A stretch of DNA of 64,000 bases. Source: Pelagibacteraceae bacterium AG-349-O05. Lineage in GTDB: Bacteria; Pseudomonadota; Alphaproteobacteria; Pelagibacterales; Pelagibacteraceae. The notes under the pieces are model-generated. The model did no database searches. It was given only the letters and a program-made list of their open reading frames with translations, and was not told the DNA's origin. Made by a program: the position numbers and the translations under genes. Location: the NCBI GenBank assembly GCA_003281005.1, contig QCDE01000001.1, positions 62,001 to 126,000 of the forward strand, written 5' to 3'. Below, in pieces: positions 42,111 to 51,096 of the stretch (position 1 is its first letter; each line of letters begins with the position of its first letter).

Positions 42111-44775
42111 GCGAATACCAACAAAGCTTTTAAGAGAAGATATTAGATTATTAGGAACTTTTCTTGGAAGAGTGATTAAAGATCAAGAAGGTTCAACCTT
42201 TTTTAAAATTGTTGAAAAATTTAGATTATTATCAAAAAATACTTTATCAGATAAAAATAAAAGTAAAATTTTTTCAAAAATTTCGAAAGAAGTAAAAAAA
42301 CTTTCTCCTAAAAATACGTTTAAATTAACAAGAGCATTTTCACATATTTTAAATTTAATGAATTTAGCTGAATCATTAGATGCATCTAGAAAGTTAAATG
42401 AATTTGAAAATCCATATTTTAAAAGTAAAAATCAAAATCTTTTCATTGAAGATATAATAGAAAGTTTGTTTAAAAATAAAAAAATTTCAGATAAAAAAAT
42501 TTACGAACAAGCCACAAAACTTGATATAGGCATTGTACTTACCGCTCATCCTACTGAAGTAAAAAGAAGAACTTTAATTCAAAAATATGCCAATTTAATT
42601 GAAATTATGGAGCAAAGACATCTTTATAAAAAATATCCATCTAAGATTATAGAATTAGATAGAAAGCTGTACTCGGAAATTGCAATAATATGGAAAACAG
42701 ATGAACTTAAAAGGACCAAACCATCTCCATTAGATGAAGCGAGGTGGGGTTTAGCTGTTATCGAGGATAGTCTATGGGACACCATTCCTAAAGTTTATAA
42801 AAGACTTAACGACATATTCAGAAAAAATTTAAAGAAAGATTTACCGCGTGATTTTAATCCAATTCAATTTGGATCATGGATGGGTGGAGATAGAGATGGA
42901 AATCCTAATGTAACAGCTGAGGTTACAAAGAAGGTAATTTTATTTTCTAGATGGCAAGCTGCAAAATTATATGAGAAAGAACTAACTAAATTGATACAAG
43001 ATTTATCAATGGAAGAATGCTCTACAAAAATTAAAAGAGCAACAGGAAATAGCTATGAACCTTATAGAGTTTATTTGAGACCGATTAGAGATAAGGTAAG
43101 ACTAACCCATCAATTAATTGAAAATCATTTAAATAACGATGTAGATTTAGATGAAAAAAAATTAATTCGAAATAAAAATGAAATAACTCTTCCATTAAGA
43201 GAAGTAAGAAAATCATTAAAAGCAAACCGAGGAGAATATATTGCAAACGCAGACCTATTAGATTTAATGAGAAGAGTCAGGTGCTTTGGAATTAATTTAG
43301 CAAGATTAGATATAAGACAAGAGGCAGATAGACATGAAAAACTTTTAAATGAAATTTTTAAAAAGAAAAAAAATATAAAATATTATTCTTTAACTGAAAT
43401 AGAAAAAGTAAAATTATTAAATAAATACATAAAAGAAAAAAAATTTTTTGTAGATAAAATAAAAATAAAAAATAAAGAAAATAAAGAAGTTTGGAATACT
43501 TTCAAACAGATAGCGAAAACACCAATTGAGTGCCTAGGTGCATATGTAATATCAATGACATCAAAAGCATCTGACATTTTATCTGTTTATTTTTTACAAA
43601 TGCAGGCACAAAACAAAAATTTATTAAGAGTTGTGCCACTTTTTGAAACTTTGGATGATTTAAAAAATGCTAATGGGGTAATGATAAATTTATTCAAACT
43701 TTCGTGGTATAGAAAAATGATTAATTCAAAGCAGGAAGTAATGATTGGATACTCTGATTCCAGTAAAGATGCAGGAAAATTATCTGCGAGTTGGCATCAA
43801 TATAAACTTCAAGAGGAACTTAGAAATTTAGCTAAAAAATATAAAATAGAACTTGTTTTCTTTCATGGTAGAGGAGGATCTCCAGGAAGAGGAGGTGGAC
43901 CTATTCAGGCTACTTTAAAATCACAACCTTCAGGAACAGTTAATGGCAAAATAAGAATTACTGATCAAGGGGAGGTGATTCAACAAAAGTATGGATACAA
44001 ACCTTTAGCTGAATATAACCTTTGTAGCTATATCGGTTCTGTAATGGATGCTTCTTTAAATCCTCCACCAAGATCAAAAAATAACTGGCGTGAATTAATT
44101 CAAAAAATGTCAGAAATTTCTACATCTTCATATAGAAAATATCTAAATCAAAGTGAGGATTTTATTCGTTACTTCAAAACAGTCACGCCACATAAATCCC
44201 TAGGAAAACTTGCAATTGGATCAAGACCAACCAAAAGAAAGAATGTTGATAATATTCAAAGTTTAAGAGCTATCCCCTGGGTATTTGCTTGGACACAAAT
44301 TAGATTAATGTTACCAGCTTGGCTTGGTACAACTGAAGCATTGAGGTACGGATCAATTAAAAAGTTTAAAAGAACAATGACTGACATGGAAAGAAATTGG
44401 CCATACTTTGTATCAAAGATGGATATTTTAGATATGGTAATTTCCAAGGTGGATCCAGAAATATCAGTTATTTATGAAAATAATTTAGCTGATGCATCAC
44501 TAAAAAGAATCGGTAAAAAATTAAGATTTCAATTTAAGGCACTGGTCAAATTGTACAATAAAATTACTCCTAAAGAAGTGGTAAAAGAGAGGAAAGAGTT
44601 TAGAAAAGCATTATTTATAAGAAACAACTATACAGAGATGTTAAATATACTGCAGGCAAATGTAATGAATAAATCAACAAATAAAAAATATAAAAATTTA
44701 GATAAAAAATTTCTTGAAGATGCTTTAATGACATCGATCGCAGGCATTTCTGCAGCAATGAAAAATACTGGATAA
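42085..44775 (+). CDS. ppc: phosphoenolpyruvate carboxylase
   Basis: An 896-aa PEP carboxylase that makes oxaloacetate from PEP and bicarbonate to refill the TCA cycle. The first catalytic His is H155 (LTAHPTEVKRRT). GYSDSSKDAG and FHGRGGSPGRGGGP (about 590-606) form the active site, and the chain ends in the conserved NTG. The start overlaps the lactonase gene by 26 bp; the only other nearby ATG (42107) is out of frame. This links core carbon metabolism directly to the catabolic block. It marks the right border of the sugar genes. Confidence 0.97.
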   Translation: MKKRDLYYERIPTKLLREDIRLLGTFLGRVIKDQEGSTFFKIVEKFRLLSKNTLSDKNKSKIFSKISKEVKKLSPKNTFKLTRAFSHILNLMNLAESLDASRKLNEFENPYFKSKNQNLFIEDIIESLFKNKKISDKKIYEQATKLDIGIVLTAHPTEVKRRTLIQKYANLIEIMEQRHLYKKYPSKIIELDRKLYSEIAIIWKTDELKRTKPSPLDEARWGLAVIEDSLWDTIPKVYKRLNDIFRKNLKKDLPRDFNPIQFGSWMGGDRDGNPNVTAEVTKKVILFSRWQAAKLYEKELTKLIQDLSMEECSTKIKRATGNSYEPYRVYLRPIRDKVRLTHQLIENHLNNDVDLDEKKLIRNKNEITLPLREVRKSLKANRGEYIANADLLDLMRRVRCFGINLARLDIRQEADRHEKLLNEIFKKKKNIKYYSLTEIEKVKLLNKYIKEKKFFVDKIKIKNKENKEVWNTFKQIAKTPIECLGAYVISMTSKASDILSVYFLQMQAQNKNLLRVVPLFETLDDLKNANGVMINLFKLSWYRKMINSKQEVMIGYSDSSKDAGKLSASWHQYKLQEELRNLAKKYKIELVFFHGRGGSPGRGGGPIQATLKSQPSGTVNGKIRITDQGEVIQQKYGYKPLAEYNLCSYIGSVMDASLNPPPRSKNNWRELIQKMSEISTSSYRKYLNQSEDFIRYFKTVTPHKSLGKLAIGSRPTKRKNVDNIQSLRAIPWVFAWTQIRLMLPAWLGTTEALRYGSIKKFKRTMTDMERNWPYFVSKMDILDMVISKVDPEISVIYENNLADASLKRIGKKLRFQFKALVKLYNKITPKEVVKERKEFRKALFIRNNYTEMLNILQANVMNKSTNKKYKNLDKKFLEDALMTSIAGISAAMKNTG

Positions 44776-45483
44776 ATGTTTGAATACTTAATTGCTTTTG
44801 GAGCAGGACTTATAAGTTTTTTGTCTCCTTGTGTTCTACCTTTGATACCTGGATATATTTCTTATATTTCTGGTCAATCTTTGCAAGAAATTTTAAATCA
44901 AAAAAAAATTAATTTTTTTCCATTAATTTTATTTTGTTTAGGGTTCTCAACTGTATTTGTTATTTTAGGAGCGTCAGCATCATTTCTAGGACAGGCACTA
45001 TTACAAAATTCAGAAGTGTTAAGAATTTCAGCCGGAATAGTTATCATAATTTTTTCTCTTCAATTAATTGGAGTTATCAATATTCCATATTTAAATTTTG
45101 AAAAAAGATTTGATGCAAAAGAATCAAGAAATATTCTTTTTCCATATGTAATTGGTGTTGCATTTGGTTTTGGTTGGACACCATGTATTGGTCCAATTTT
45201 AGGCTCAATTTTAGCTTTAGCATCTATTGAAGAAACTTTAACAAGAGCTGTAATTTTGTTAATTTCTTATTCTTTAGGTCTTGCTATCCCTTTTGTTTTG
45301 TCTGGATACTTAATTCAAAGGTTCTTGTTATTTTCTAAGAATTTTAAGAAAAACATAAATTTAATTTCAAAAATTGGTGGAATAACTCTTTTAGTTACAG
45401 GTATTTTAATTTTAACCAATAAATTGCAAGCAATAGGATTTTATATAATTGAAATCTTTCCATTTATGCAAAAATTCGGATAA
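44776..45483 (+). CDS. ccdA: CcdA, cytochrome c biogenesis thiol-transfer protein
   Basis: A 235-aa membrane protein with six helices. The redox Cys pair is in SPCVLPLIPGY (C19) and GWTPCIGPIL (about C139). CcdA passes electrons from cytoplasmic thioredoxin to periplasmic thiol proteins that prepare apocytochrome c. It starts directly at the ppc stop. A secreted thioredoxin-like protein with a CSSC motif is 3 kb away (48524) and could be a partner. The c-type di-haem peroxidase at 10886 is one possible client of the pathway. Confidence 0.93.
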   Translation: MFEYLIAFGAGLISFLSPCVLPLIPGYISYISGQSLQEILNQKKINFFPLILFCLGFSTVFVILGASASFLGQALLQNSEVLRISAGIVIIIFSLQLIGVINIPYLNFEKRFDAKESRNILFPYVIGVAFGFGWTPCIGPILGSILALASIEETLTRAVILLISYSLGLAIPFVLSGYLIQRFLLFSKNFKKNINLISKIGGITLLVTGILILTNKLQAIGFYIIEIFPFMQKFG

Positions 45484-45492
45484 AAAGTATTA

Positions 45493-46080
45493 ATGAAGAT
45501 TTATCAAATAGACTCCAGTGCTAGAAAAAAAGGTTCTACCTCAAGAGCTTTAGCAAAAAAACTTTTAGATAAAATCAAAAAACCAGAAGATGAAGTAATT
45601 TATAGAGATTTAGATGATGAGATGCTTTTTGTAAGTGGGCTTACAGAATCTGGAATGAATATTGATGAAAAAGATCAAACAGAAGAACACAAAAAAATGT
45701 TTGAACTTTCTGACAAGCTTGTAAAAGAATTGAAAGATAGTGATATCATAATTATTTCAGCACCTATTTATAATTATGGTCCTCCAGCAACACTGAAAGC
45801 TTGGTCTGATTTAGCTGCTCGTATAGGTGAAACCTTTAGATTTAAACCCAATGGTAGAAGAGAGGGGTTATTAAAAAATAAACGCGCTTATTTAGTTATT
45901 ACTTCTGGAGGAACAAAATTAAATAGCTCTGAGGATTTTCTAACTCCTTGGCTAAAATTTATTCTTAACTTTTTTGGAATAAAAAAAATGGACATAATCA
46001 GTGCTGATCAAATGGCACTAGACTATGAGAAATCAATTAAAGAAGCTGAAGCACAAATAGAAAATTTATTTAAAGACTAG
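45493..46080 (+). CDS. azoR: FMN-dependent NADH-azoreductase / flavodoxin-fold quinone reductase (AzoR-like)
   Basis: A 195-aa flavodoxin-fold protein. IDSSARKKGSTSRAL binds the FMN phosphate, and APIYNYGPPATLKAWSD with FRFKPNGRREGLL is characteristic of AzoR (AcpD). These enzymes reduce quinones and azo compounds with NADH and help against quinone stress. Follows ccdA by 9 bp. It is slightly shorter than the usual ~200 aa. Confidence 0.88.
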   Translation: MKIYQIDSSARKKGSTSRALAKKLLDKIKKPEDEVIYRDLDDEMLFVSGLTESGMNIDEKDQTEEHKKMFELSDKLVKELKDSDIIIISAPIYNYGPPATLKAWSDLAARIGETFRFKPNGRREGLLKNKRAYLVITSGGTKLNSSEDFLTPWLKFILNFFGIKKMDIISADQMALDYEKSIKEAEAQIENLFKD

Positions 46081-46158
46081 CTAAAATCGATTTAGAAGAT
46101 CAAATAGTATCAGCATCACCACCATTGTTTTGACATATTTTTTTTGCTAACTTTGGTT

Positions 46159-46668
46159 ATGAAAAAAATAATCATACTTGCTCTATTTAGTTTATTATTT
46201 TTCACGAATTCAAATGCTGCATGTGATGATCCTTTAACAGAAGGTGTTGATTATTCTAATTGTAGATTTTCAGACTCTCAAGATTTGCAAGGAAGTTATC
46301 TTCCAAATTCAAATCTTTCTTTTGCAAGTTTTATTCAAGTGAACTTTGATAAAAGTATTATGATGACTTCTAATCTATCTTTTGGAACTTTTCCAGAATC
46401 TACTTTTGTAAGAGCCAATCTCTATGAATCTGTTTCTATCGGCGCAAATTTTGAAAAAACTAATTTTACTGGAGCTAACTTAACTAGAGTTGATTTTATG
46501 GGAGCAACCTTAATCGAAGCTAATTTTCAAAACTCTAATTTGATGGAAGCTAACTTTACTTCTTCTAACATCATCAATGCCAATTTTGATGGAGCTAATT
46601 TAACTGGAGCAACGTGGACTAATGGTCAAACTTGTGGTCCAGAGTCTATTGGTACCTGTAAACAATAA
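46159..46668 (+). CDS. secreted pentapeptide-repeat protein
   Basis: A 169-aa protein with a signal peptide ending SNAAC near residue 20. About ten A(N/D)LXX- or ANFXX-type pentapeptide repeats then fold into a quadrilateral beta-helix. Cys remain near both ends of the mature chain (ACDDPL, SNCRF, TCGPES, GTCKQ) and may form disulfides. The longer frame from 46144 begins with TTG; I prefer the ATG at 46159, which starts the signal peptide. Function unknown. Confidence 0.85.
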   Translation: MKKIIILALFSLLFFTNSNAACDDPLTEGVDYSNCRFSDSQDLQGSYLPNSNLSFASFIQVNFDKSIMMTSNLSFGTFPESTFVRANLYESVSIGANFEKTNFTGANLTRVDFMGATLIEANFQNSNLMEANFTSSNIINANFDGANLTGATWTNGQTCGPESIGTCKQ

Positions 46669-46671
46669 TTA

Positions 46672-46965
46672 ATGAATACTTCAGTAGATACTGATGATGT
46701 TATTTTTAATTTTTTTAAACAAATTTGTGATGAAAAAGATGATCAAAAATGTGTTGAGCTTGCAAAGGAATGGATAAAAGCAATGGAAACAAACTTGTCT
46801 GAAATGGAGAAAAAACTTAATGGAGCAGACAAATTAAAGCATAAAGAGGATATACAAAGTAATAGAAATCATCTGAATAGCTTAAAGAGTAAAACATCAT
46901 CTGAGTGGAGAGAGTACGCAACTCAATGCATGATTGAAATAATGAATCATAAAAGTCAAAAATAA
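46672..46965 (+). CDS. small hypothetical protein, helical
   Basis: A 97-aa acidic and lysine-rich protein that I do not recognise. It starts 3 bp after the pentapeptide-repeat stop, so the two are probably cotranscribed. Long amphipathic stretches (ETNLSEMEKKL, DIQSNRNHLNSLKSK) suggest a helical hairpin. Three Cys are present (QICDEK, QKCVE, TQCMIE). No signal peptide or membrane segment. Confidence 0.7.
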   Translation: MNTSVDTDDVIFNFFKQICDEKDDQKCVELAKEWIKAMETNLSEMEKKLNGADKLKHKEDIQSNRNHLNSLKSKTSSEWREYATQCMIEIMNHKSQK

Positions 46966-47021
46966 TTTCAGAAATAAAACTTAAACCACTAGCTATATCG
47001 ATTAATATAATGTAAAGATTA

Positions 47022-47090
47022 TTTAAAGGGGTGTCTTAACAGACTGAGATCATACCCTAAGAACCTGTCCGGTAATTCAGAAAGGGATAA
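47022..47090 (+). promoter_or_regulatory. thiamin pyrophosphate (TPP) riboswitch
   Basis: The THI-element consensus is present in order: GGGGTG (47028-47033), CTGAGA (47044-47049), TACCCTAAGAACCTG (47053-47067), CCGGTAATTC (47069-47078) and AAAGGGAT (47081-47088). GGGGT pairs with ACCC as helix P2, a short TCT/AGA forms a minimal P3, and CTG/CAG forms a short distal helix. The element ends only 3 to 4 bases before the thiV start, and its GGGAT tail would be the ribosome site, so ligand binding should block translation. Confidence 0.93.
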
Positions 47091-47091
47091 A

Positions 47092-48531
47092 ATGGATAAA
47101 ACATATTTTTTAACTCAATCAACATCATTAATATTAGTAATCGCAATTAGTTTAATATTTGCTTTTTTAGGAATTCTTCATTCTAAAAAATTTCCAGGAA
47201 TTAATAATTATTTAACTGCAAACAGAAACATTGGTTTATTTTCACTAACCACTAGTCTTGTAGCATCAGCTTTGGGTGCTTGGATTTTATTTGGACCAGT
47301 TGCGGCCGCAACGTGGGGCGGGGTAGGTGCTGTTATTGGTTATGCATTAGGTACAGCTTTTCCAATGATTTTCTTAATTTATTTTGGAAAAAAAATTAGA
47401 AATGAGTTTCCAAAAGGATCTTCTTTAGTTGAGTTTATGAGAAAGAAATTTGGCAAAAGTCTATTTAAGTTAATTTTGTTAATGACAATCTTTTATATGT
47501 TCATTTTTCTTTGTGCAGAAGTAACGGCAGTTGCTGTATTAATTAATTATATATCCGGGACTGAGTTATGGATTACAGCATTAATAGTCTTGGTAGCTAC
47601 CTTAAGCTATACTCTTTATGGTGGATTAAGAGCGTCAATATTTACAGATAATATTCAAATGATTGTAATTGGTGTTTTATTATTTACTCTGATTTCAATT
47701 ATTAGTTCATCTTCAGGAGATAATTTTTCTTTTTCTTTAATTAATGAAAAGAATCCGCAACTATTAAGTTCAAAGTATATCCCAGGATATACTGCTGGAT
47801 TAACTTTCTTTATTGCAGTTGCAGCAACAAATTTATTTCATCAAGGAAATTGGCAAAGAGTATATGCAGCAAAAGATTATCAAACATTAAAAACTGGTTT
47901 AATAATTTCTTTCTATATTATTATTCCAATAGTTTTTTTAATGGGTTTTATTGGAATGGTTTCATTTTCAATGGATCCATCTATTAGACCTGATTTAGGA
48001 TTTTTTAGTTTATTATTAAAAGATCAAACAGAGATTTTATCCTTATTGATCATTATCCTTGGTCTTGCATTAACAATTTCTACTGTTGATACTTTAGTTA
48101 ATGCTATTTCCAGTTTATTTGTAGTTGATGGCAAAGCAACTTTTAACTTAGAAAAAAAAACAGATTACTTTAAAATATCTAAGTATTTTATTTTAACCTT
48201 GTCCGTAATTGCTTTTGGAGTTGCTTCTAAAGGATTTGATATTTTATATTTATTCCTTCTTGCAGATTTATTTTGTTGTGCGTTTGTAGTGACTGTTTTT
48301 TATAGTTTCTATAATAAAGTGGATGAAAAAACTGCTTATGTTTCAATTATAATTGGTCTAGTTGCCGGATTTTTAATGTTTCCATTTCCAGATTTTTCTA
48401 AAAGTTTGTTAGTGGGAGTATTTTTGTCTAAAGACTTGTTTTCACCTTTTATATCTCAATCTTTATTATTTTTATCTTTTTTAACTGCAACATTTTTGCC
48501 TATAATAATTTTAAAAATTAAATTTAGATAG
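47092..48531 (+). CDS. thiV: ThiV, sodium:solute symporter for a thiamin precursor (HMP candidate)
   Basis: A 479-aa SSS-family symporter with about 13 helices; TANRNIGLF and ASALGAWILFGPV near the N-terminus and QGNWQRVYAAKD in the middle are family segments. A TPP riboswitch sits immediately upstream, the arrangement described for ThiV of SAR11, a group that cannot make the thiamin pyrimidine and needs HMP from outside. I infer uptake of HMP or a related pyrimidine. The last 8 bases overlap the end of the convergent thioredoxin-like gene. Confidence 0.92.
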   Translation: MDKTYFLTQSTSLILVIAISLIFAFLGILHSKKFPGINNYLTANRNIGLFSLTTSLVASALGAWILFGPVAAATWGGVGAVIGYALGTAFPMIFLIYFGKKIRNEFPKGSSLVEFMRKKFGKSLFKLILLMTIFYMFIFLCAEVTAVAVLINYISGTELWITALIVLVATLSYTLYGGLRASIFTDNIQMIVIGVLLFTLISIISSSSGDNFSFSLINEKNPQLLSSKYIPGYTAGLTFFIAVAATNLFHQGNWQRVYAAKDYQTLKTGLIISFYIIIPIVFLMGFIGMVSFSMDPSIRPDLGFFSLLLKDQTEILSLLIIILGLALTISTVDTLVNAISSLFVVDGKATFNLEKKTDYFKISKYFILTLSVIAFGVASKGFDILYLFLLADLFCCAFVVTVFYSFYNKVDEKTAYVSIIIGLVAGFLMFPFPDFSKSLLVGVFLSKDLFSPFISQSLLFLSFLTATFLPIIILKIKFR

Positions 48532-48892
48532 AGGATTTTAAAGCATCATAAATAAGTTCTTTGGTAGTTTCACCAATACTTCTATAAACTTCTTTATTAT
48601 CTTTAAAAATTAAAAGTGTAGTTTGATATTGAACATTAAAAAATTGGGCAATTTCTTTATTTGTTACATCAAAAGCAAAGTATTCCATATTATCAAAATC
48701 TTTTTTTGCTTTTTTTAACACTTTCATTTGACCCGCACACGATGAGCAATATTTAATCCAAGAACTTACCACAACAACTTTTCCTTCTGATAGAGCTTTA
48801 TCGAATAACTCTTTGCTATAGGTAGTTTCCTTACCAATTGACTTGGTGCTAAATGCTAATGCAAAACAGATAAATATCAAAAATTTTTTCAT
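48524..48892 (-). CDS. secreted thioredoxin-fold protein with CSSC
   Basis: A 122-aa protein with a signal peptide or N-terminal anchor (about 20 residues) and a thioredoxin-type redox motif C49-S-S-C52, followed by YFAFDVTN and a cis-Pro-less TTLLIFKDNKEV strand. Resembles the C-terminal domain of DsbD and the thioredoxin_7 group. It may receive electrons from CcdA (44776), which lacks a fused DsbD-type domain. The gene is single, divergent from an ABC exporter and convergent with thiV. Confidence 0.8.
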   Translation of the reverse strand: MKKFLIFICFALAFSTKSIGKETTYSKELFDKALSEGKVVVVSSWIKYCSSCAGQMKVLKKAKKDFDNMEYFAFDVTNKEIAQFFNVQYQTTLLIFKDNKEVYRSIGETTKELIYDALKSSI

Positions 48893-48961
48893 ACATAAAC
48901 ATACTTAAACAAATTTTAATTCATTGTAATAACATAAATTGTCTCTATATATCCCTAACTC

Positions 48962-49897
48962 ATGTCAAATGATCAAATAAGTATAAATAATTTATCAAAA
49001 GTATTTGATAATGGTTTTGAGGCATTAAAAAATATAAATCTAAATATCAAAAAAGGTGAAATTTTTGCAATGCTTGGACCAAATGGTGCTGGAAAAACCA
49101 CGCTTATAAGCATTATTTGCGGAATAGTTAGACTTTCCTCAGGCAAGGTAACTGTTGATAACCTTGATATAATTAGAGATTATAGATCCACTAGATCTAA
49201 AATTGGATTAGTTCCACAAGAGTTAACATTAGAACAATTTGAGAGTGTGTTCAATAATGTTTCATATTCAAGAGGTCTTTATGGCAAAAAACCTAATCCA
49301 GAATATATAGAAAGGATTTTAAAAGATTTAAGTTTATGGGATAAAAAAGATTTAAGCCTTAGGCAATTATCTGGTGGAATGAAAAGAAGAGTATTAATTG
49401 CAAAAGCTTTATCTCATGAACCATCTATTTTATTTTTAGACGAACCTACCGCTGGCGTAGATGTTGAGCTTAGAAAAGATATGTGGAAGATAGTTGAAGA
49501 TTTGAGAAAAACTGGTGTAACAATTATTTTAACTACGCATTATATAGAGGAAGCTGAAGCGATTGCTGATCGTGTAGGTGTTATAAATCAAGGTGAAATT
49601 ATTGTAGTAGACGAAACTAAAGAATTATTGAAAAAAATGGGTCATAAAAAACTTACAGTAGACTTACAAGAAGAAATTTTTCAAATACCTAACAGTTTAG
49701 AAAAATATAATCTTGAAATTGGAAAAGATAATCTGTCGATAGATTACACATATAATGTTCAAGTAAAACAAACAGGGATCACAAATTTGCTTCAAGATTT
49801 AAAAGACGCAGGACTAAAATTAAAAGATTTAAAAACAGAACAAAGCACATTAGAAAAAATATTTGTTACTTTAGTTAAGGAAAACAATGAAATTTAA
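48962..49897 (+). CDS. ABC-2 type exporter ATP-binding protein
   Basis: A 311-aa ATPase with Walker [10 protein letters not shown], signature LSGGMKRR, Walker [13 protein letters not shown] and a C-terminal extension of about 80 residues. Together with the next gene (11-bp overlap) it forms an ABC-2 exporter of the NodI/YadG kind. Cargo is not predictable; drug, lipid or polysaccharide export are options. Confidence 0.93.
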   Translation: MSNDQISINNLSKVFDNGFEALKNINLNIKKGEIFAMLGPNGAGKTTLISIICGIVRLSSGKVTVDNLDIIRDYRSTRSKIGLVPQELTLEQFESVFNNVSYSRGLYGKKPNPEYIERILKDLSLWDKKDLSLRQLSGGMKRRVLIAKALSHEPSILFLDEPTAGVDVELRKDMWKIVEDLRKTGVTIILTTHYIEEAEAIADRVGVINQGEIIVVDETKELLKKMGHKKLTVDLQEEIFQIPNSLEKYNLEIGKDNLSIDYTYNVQVKQTGITNLLQDLKDAGLKLKDLKTEQSTLEKIFVTLVKENNEI

Positions 49898-50654
49898 TTA
49901 CTACGCATTCAAAGCAATTTATCTTCATGAAATGGATAGATTTAGAAGAACATTGATGCAATCTTTGTTATCACCAGTTTTATCAACTTCTTTATACTTT
50001 ATTGTTTTTGGCTCAGTTATAGGTGGTTATGTACAAAAAATTGATGGTATAAGTTATGGATCATACATTGTACCTGGATTATTGATGCTGACTCTTTTAA
50101 CACAGTCAATTAGCAATACTTCATTTGGTATTTTTTTTCCTAAATTTAATGGAACAATTTACGAAATTTTAGCAGCACCAATTTCAACTCTAGAAATAGT
50201 TCTTGCTTTTGTTGGTGCAGGGGCAACCAAAACACTGATAGTTGGTTTAATGATTTTTTTAACATCTACTTTTTTTGTTGAAGTTGAAGTTAAATACCCA
50301 TTGTTGATGATATTTCTTTTAGTATTAGTTTCATTTACTTTTGCTTTATTTGGTTTCTTAATTGGTTTGATGAGTTCAAATTTTGAACAAATGTCAATTA
50401 TTCCATCTTTGGTGATAACACCAATGGTTTTTTTAGGCGGTAGCTTATATTCTTTAGATATGCTTCCAGAGTTTTGGCAAATAGTTACTTATTTTAATCC
50501 AGTTGTTTATTTAATAAATGGATTAAGATTTTCTTTTTACGGGGTATCAGACTTTAATATATGGATAAGCGTAGGTTTAATGATAGCTTTCCTTGTTATT
50601 TGTATAGGCGTAGTTACTAGCCTGCTTAAAAAAGGTTATAATATGAAAGCTTAA
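49887..50654 (+). CDS. ABC-2 type exporter permease
   Basis: A 255-aa ABC-2 permease with six helices, resembling YadH/Nod[20 protein letters not shown] opens the first helix, and [15 protein letters not shown] with [13 protein letters not shown] carries the ABC-2 signature. It is coupled to the ATPase gene by an 11-bp overlap, and a 54-aa membrane peptide gene starts 2 bp after its stop. Confidence 0.92.
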   Translation: MKFNYYAFKAIYLHEMDRFRRTLMQSLLSPVLSTSLYFIVFGSVIGGYVQKIDGISYGSYIVPGLLMLTLLTQSISNTSFGIFFPKFNGTIYEILAAPISTLEIVLAFVGAGATKTLIVGLMIFLTSTFFVEVEVKYPLLMIFLLVLVSFTFALFGFLIGLMSSNFEQMSIIPSLVITPMVFLGGSLYSLDMLPEFWQIVTYFNPVVYLINGLRFSFYGVSDFNIWISVGLMIAFLVICIGVVTSLLKKGYNMKA

Positions 50655-50656
50655 TT

Positions 50657-50821
50657 ATGATTAAATATATTCTTCCAGCTATAATTATTTTTTTAATAGT
50701 TTTATTTTGGGAAAAAATTACTGAGTTTGTAGAAAAAAAATTCAATATTAAGCTTAATTATATTGTCGTTAGCTCAATAATTGCTGCTATTGCGGTAATC
50801 CTTTTGCTCTTGAATTATTAG
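50657..50821 (+). CDS. 54-aa predicted membrane protein
   Basis: I translated this short frame directly: it begins MIKYILPAIIIFLIVLFWEK and ends AAIAVILLLLNY. It has two hydrophobic segments (about 5-18 and 38-52) around a charged, helical linker. It fills the gap between the ABC-2 permease stop (50654) and the next start (50827) almost exactly, as expected of a real operon member. I do not recognise a family. It may be a small accessory subunit of the exporter. Confidence 0.6.
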   Translation: MIKYILPAIIIFLIVLFWEKITEFVEKKFNIKLNYIVVSSIIAAIAVILLLLNY

Positions 50822-50826
50822 GATTT

Positions 50827-51096
50827 ATGAACAGTCTTGATGTTTCAAATTTTGAAATAAAGGAAACAGACGGAGTTTTTACTTTTAAAAATGAAAATAC
50901 AACAATTGGCTTTGTTAGATTTAATGAGAAAGGCGAGGTAGAATATATTTTTGTTAATCCAATTTTTAGAAAACAAGGTTTAGCAACTAAATTATTAGAA
51001 TTAGTAAAAGAAAAAACTGGGAAAGAAATAATACTTCAAGAACCAATTAGTCCTTTAGGATCGAAATTATTAAAATCATTAAATAGATGGAAATAA
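50827..51096 (+). CDS. small GNAT-type acetyltransferase-like protein
   Basis: An 89-aa protein related to the short, YjdJ-like GNAT group. VEYIFVNPIFRKQGLATKLLE matches the acetyl-CoA-binding strand and pyrophosphate loop (R-x2-G-x-A). Full GNATs are about 150 aa, so this is a minimal version whose catalytic state is uncertain. Its last 10 bases overlap the start of the TauE-like permease gene. Confidence 0.78.
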   Translation: MNSLDVSNFEIKETDGVFTFKNENTTIGFVRFNEKGEVEYIFVNPIFRKQGLATKLLELVKEKTGKEIILQEPISPLGSKLLKSLNRWK

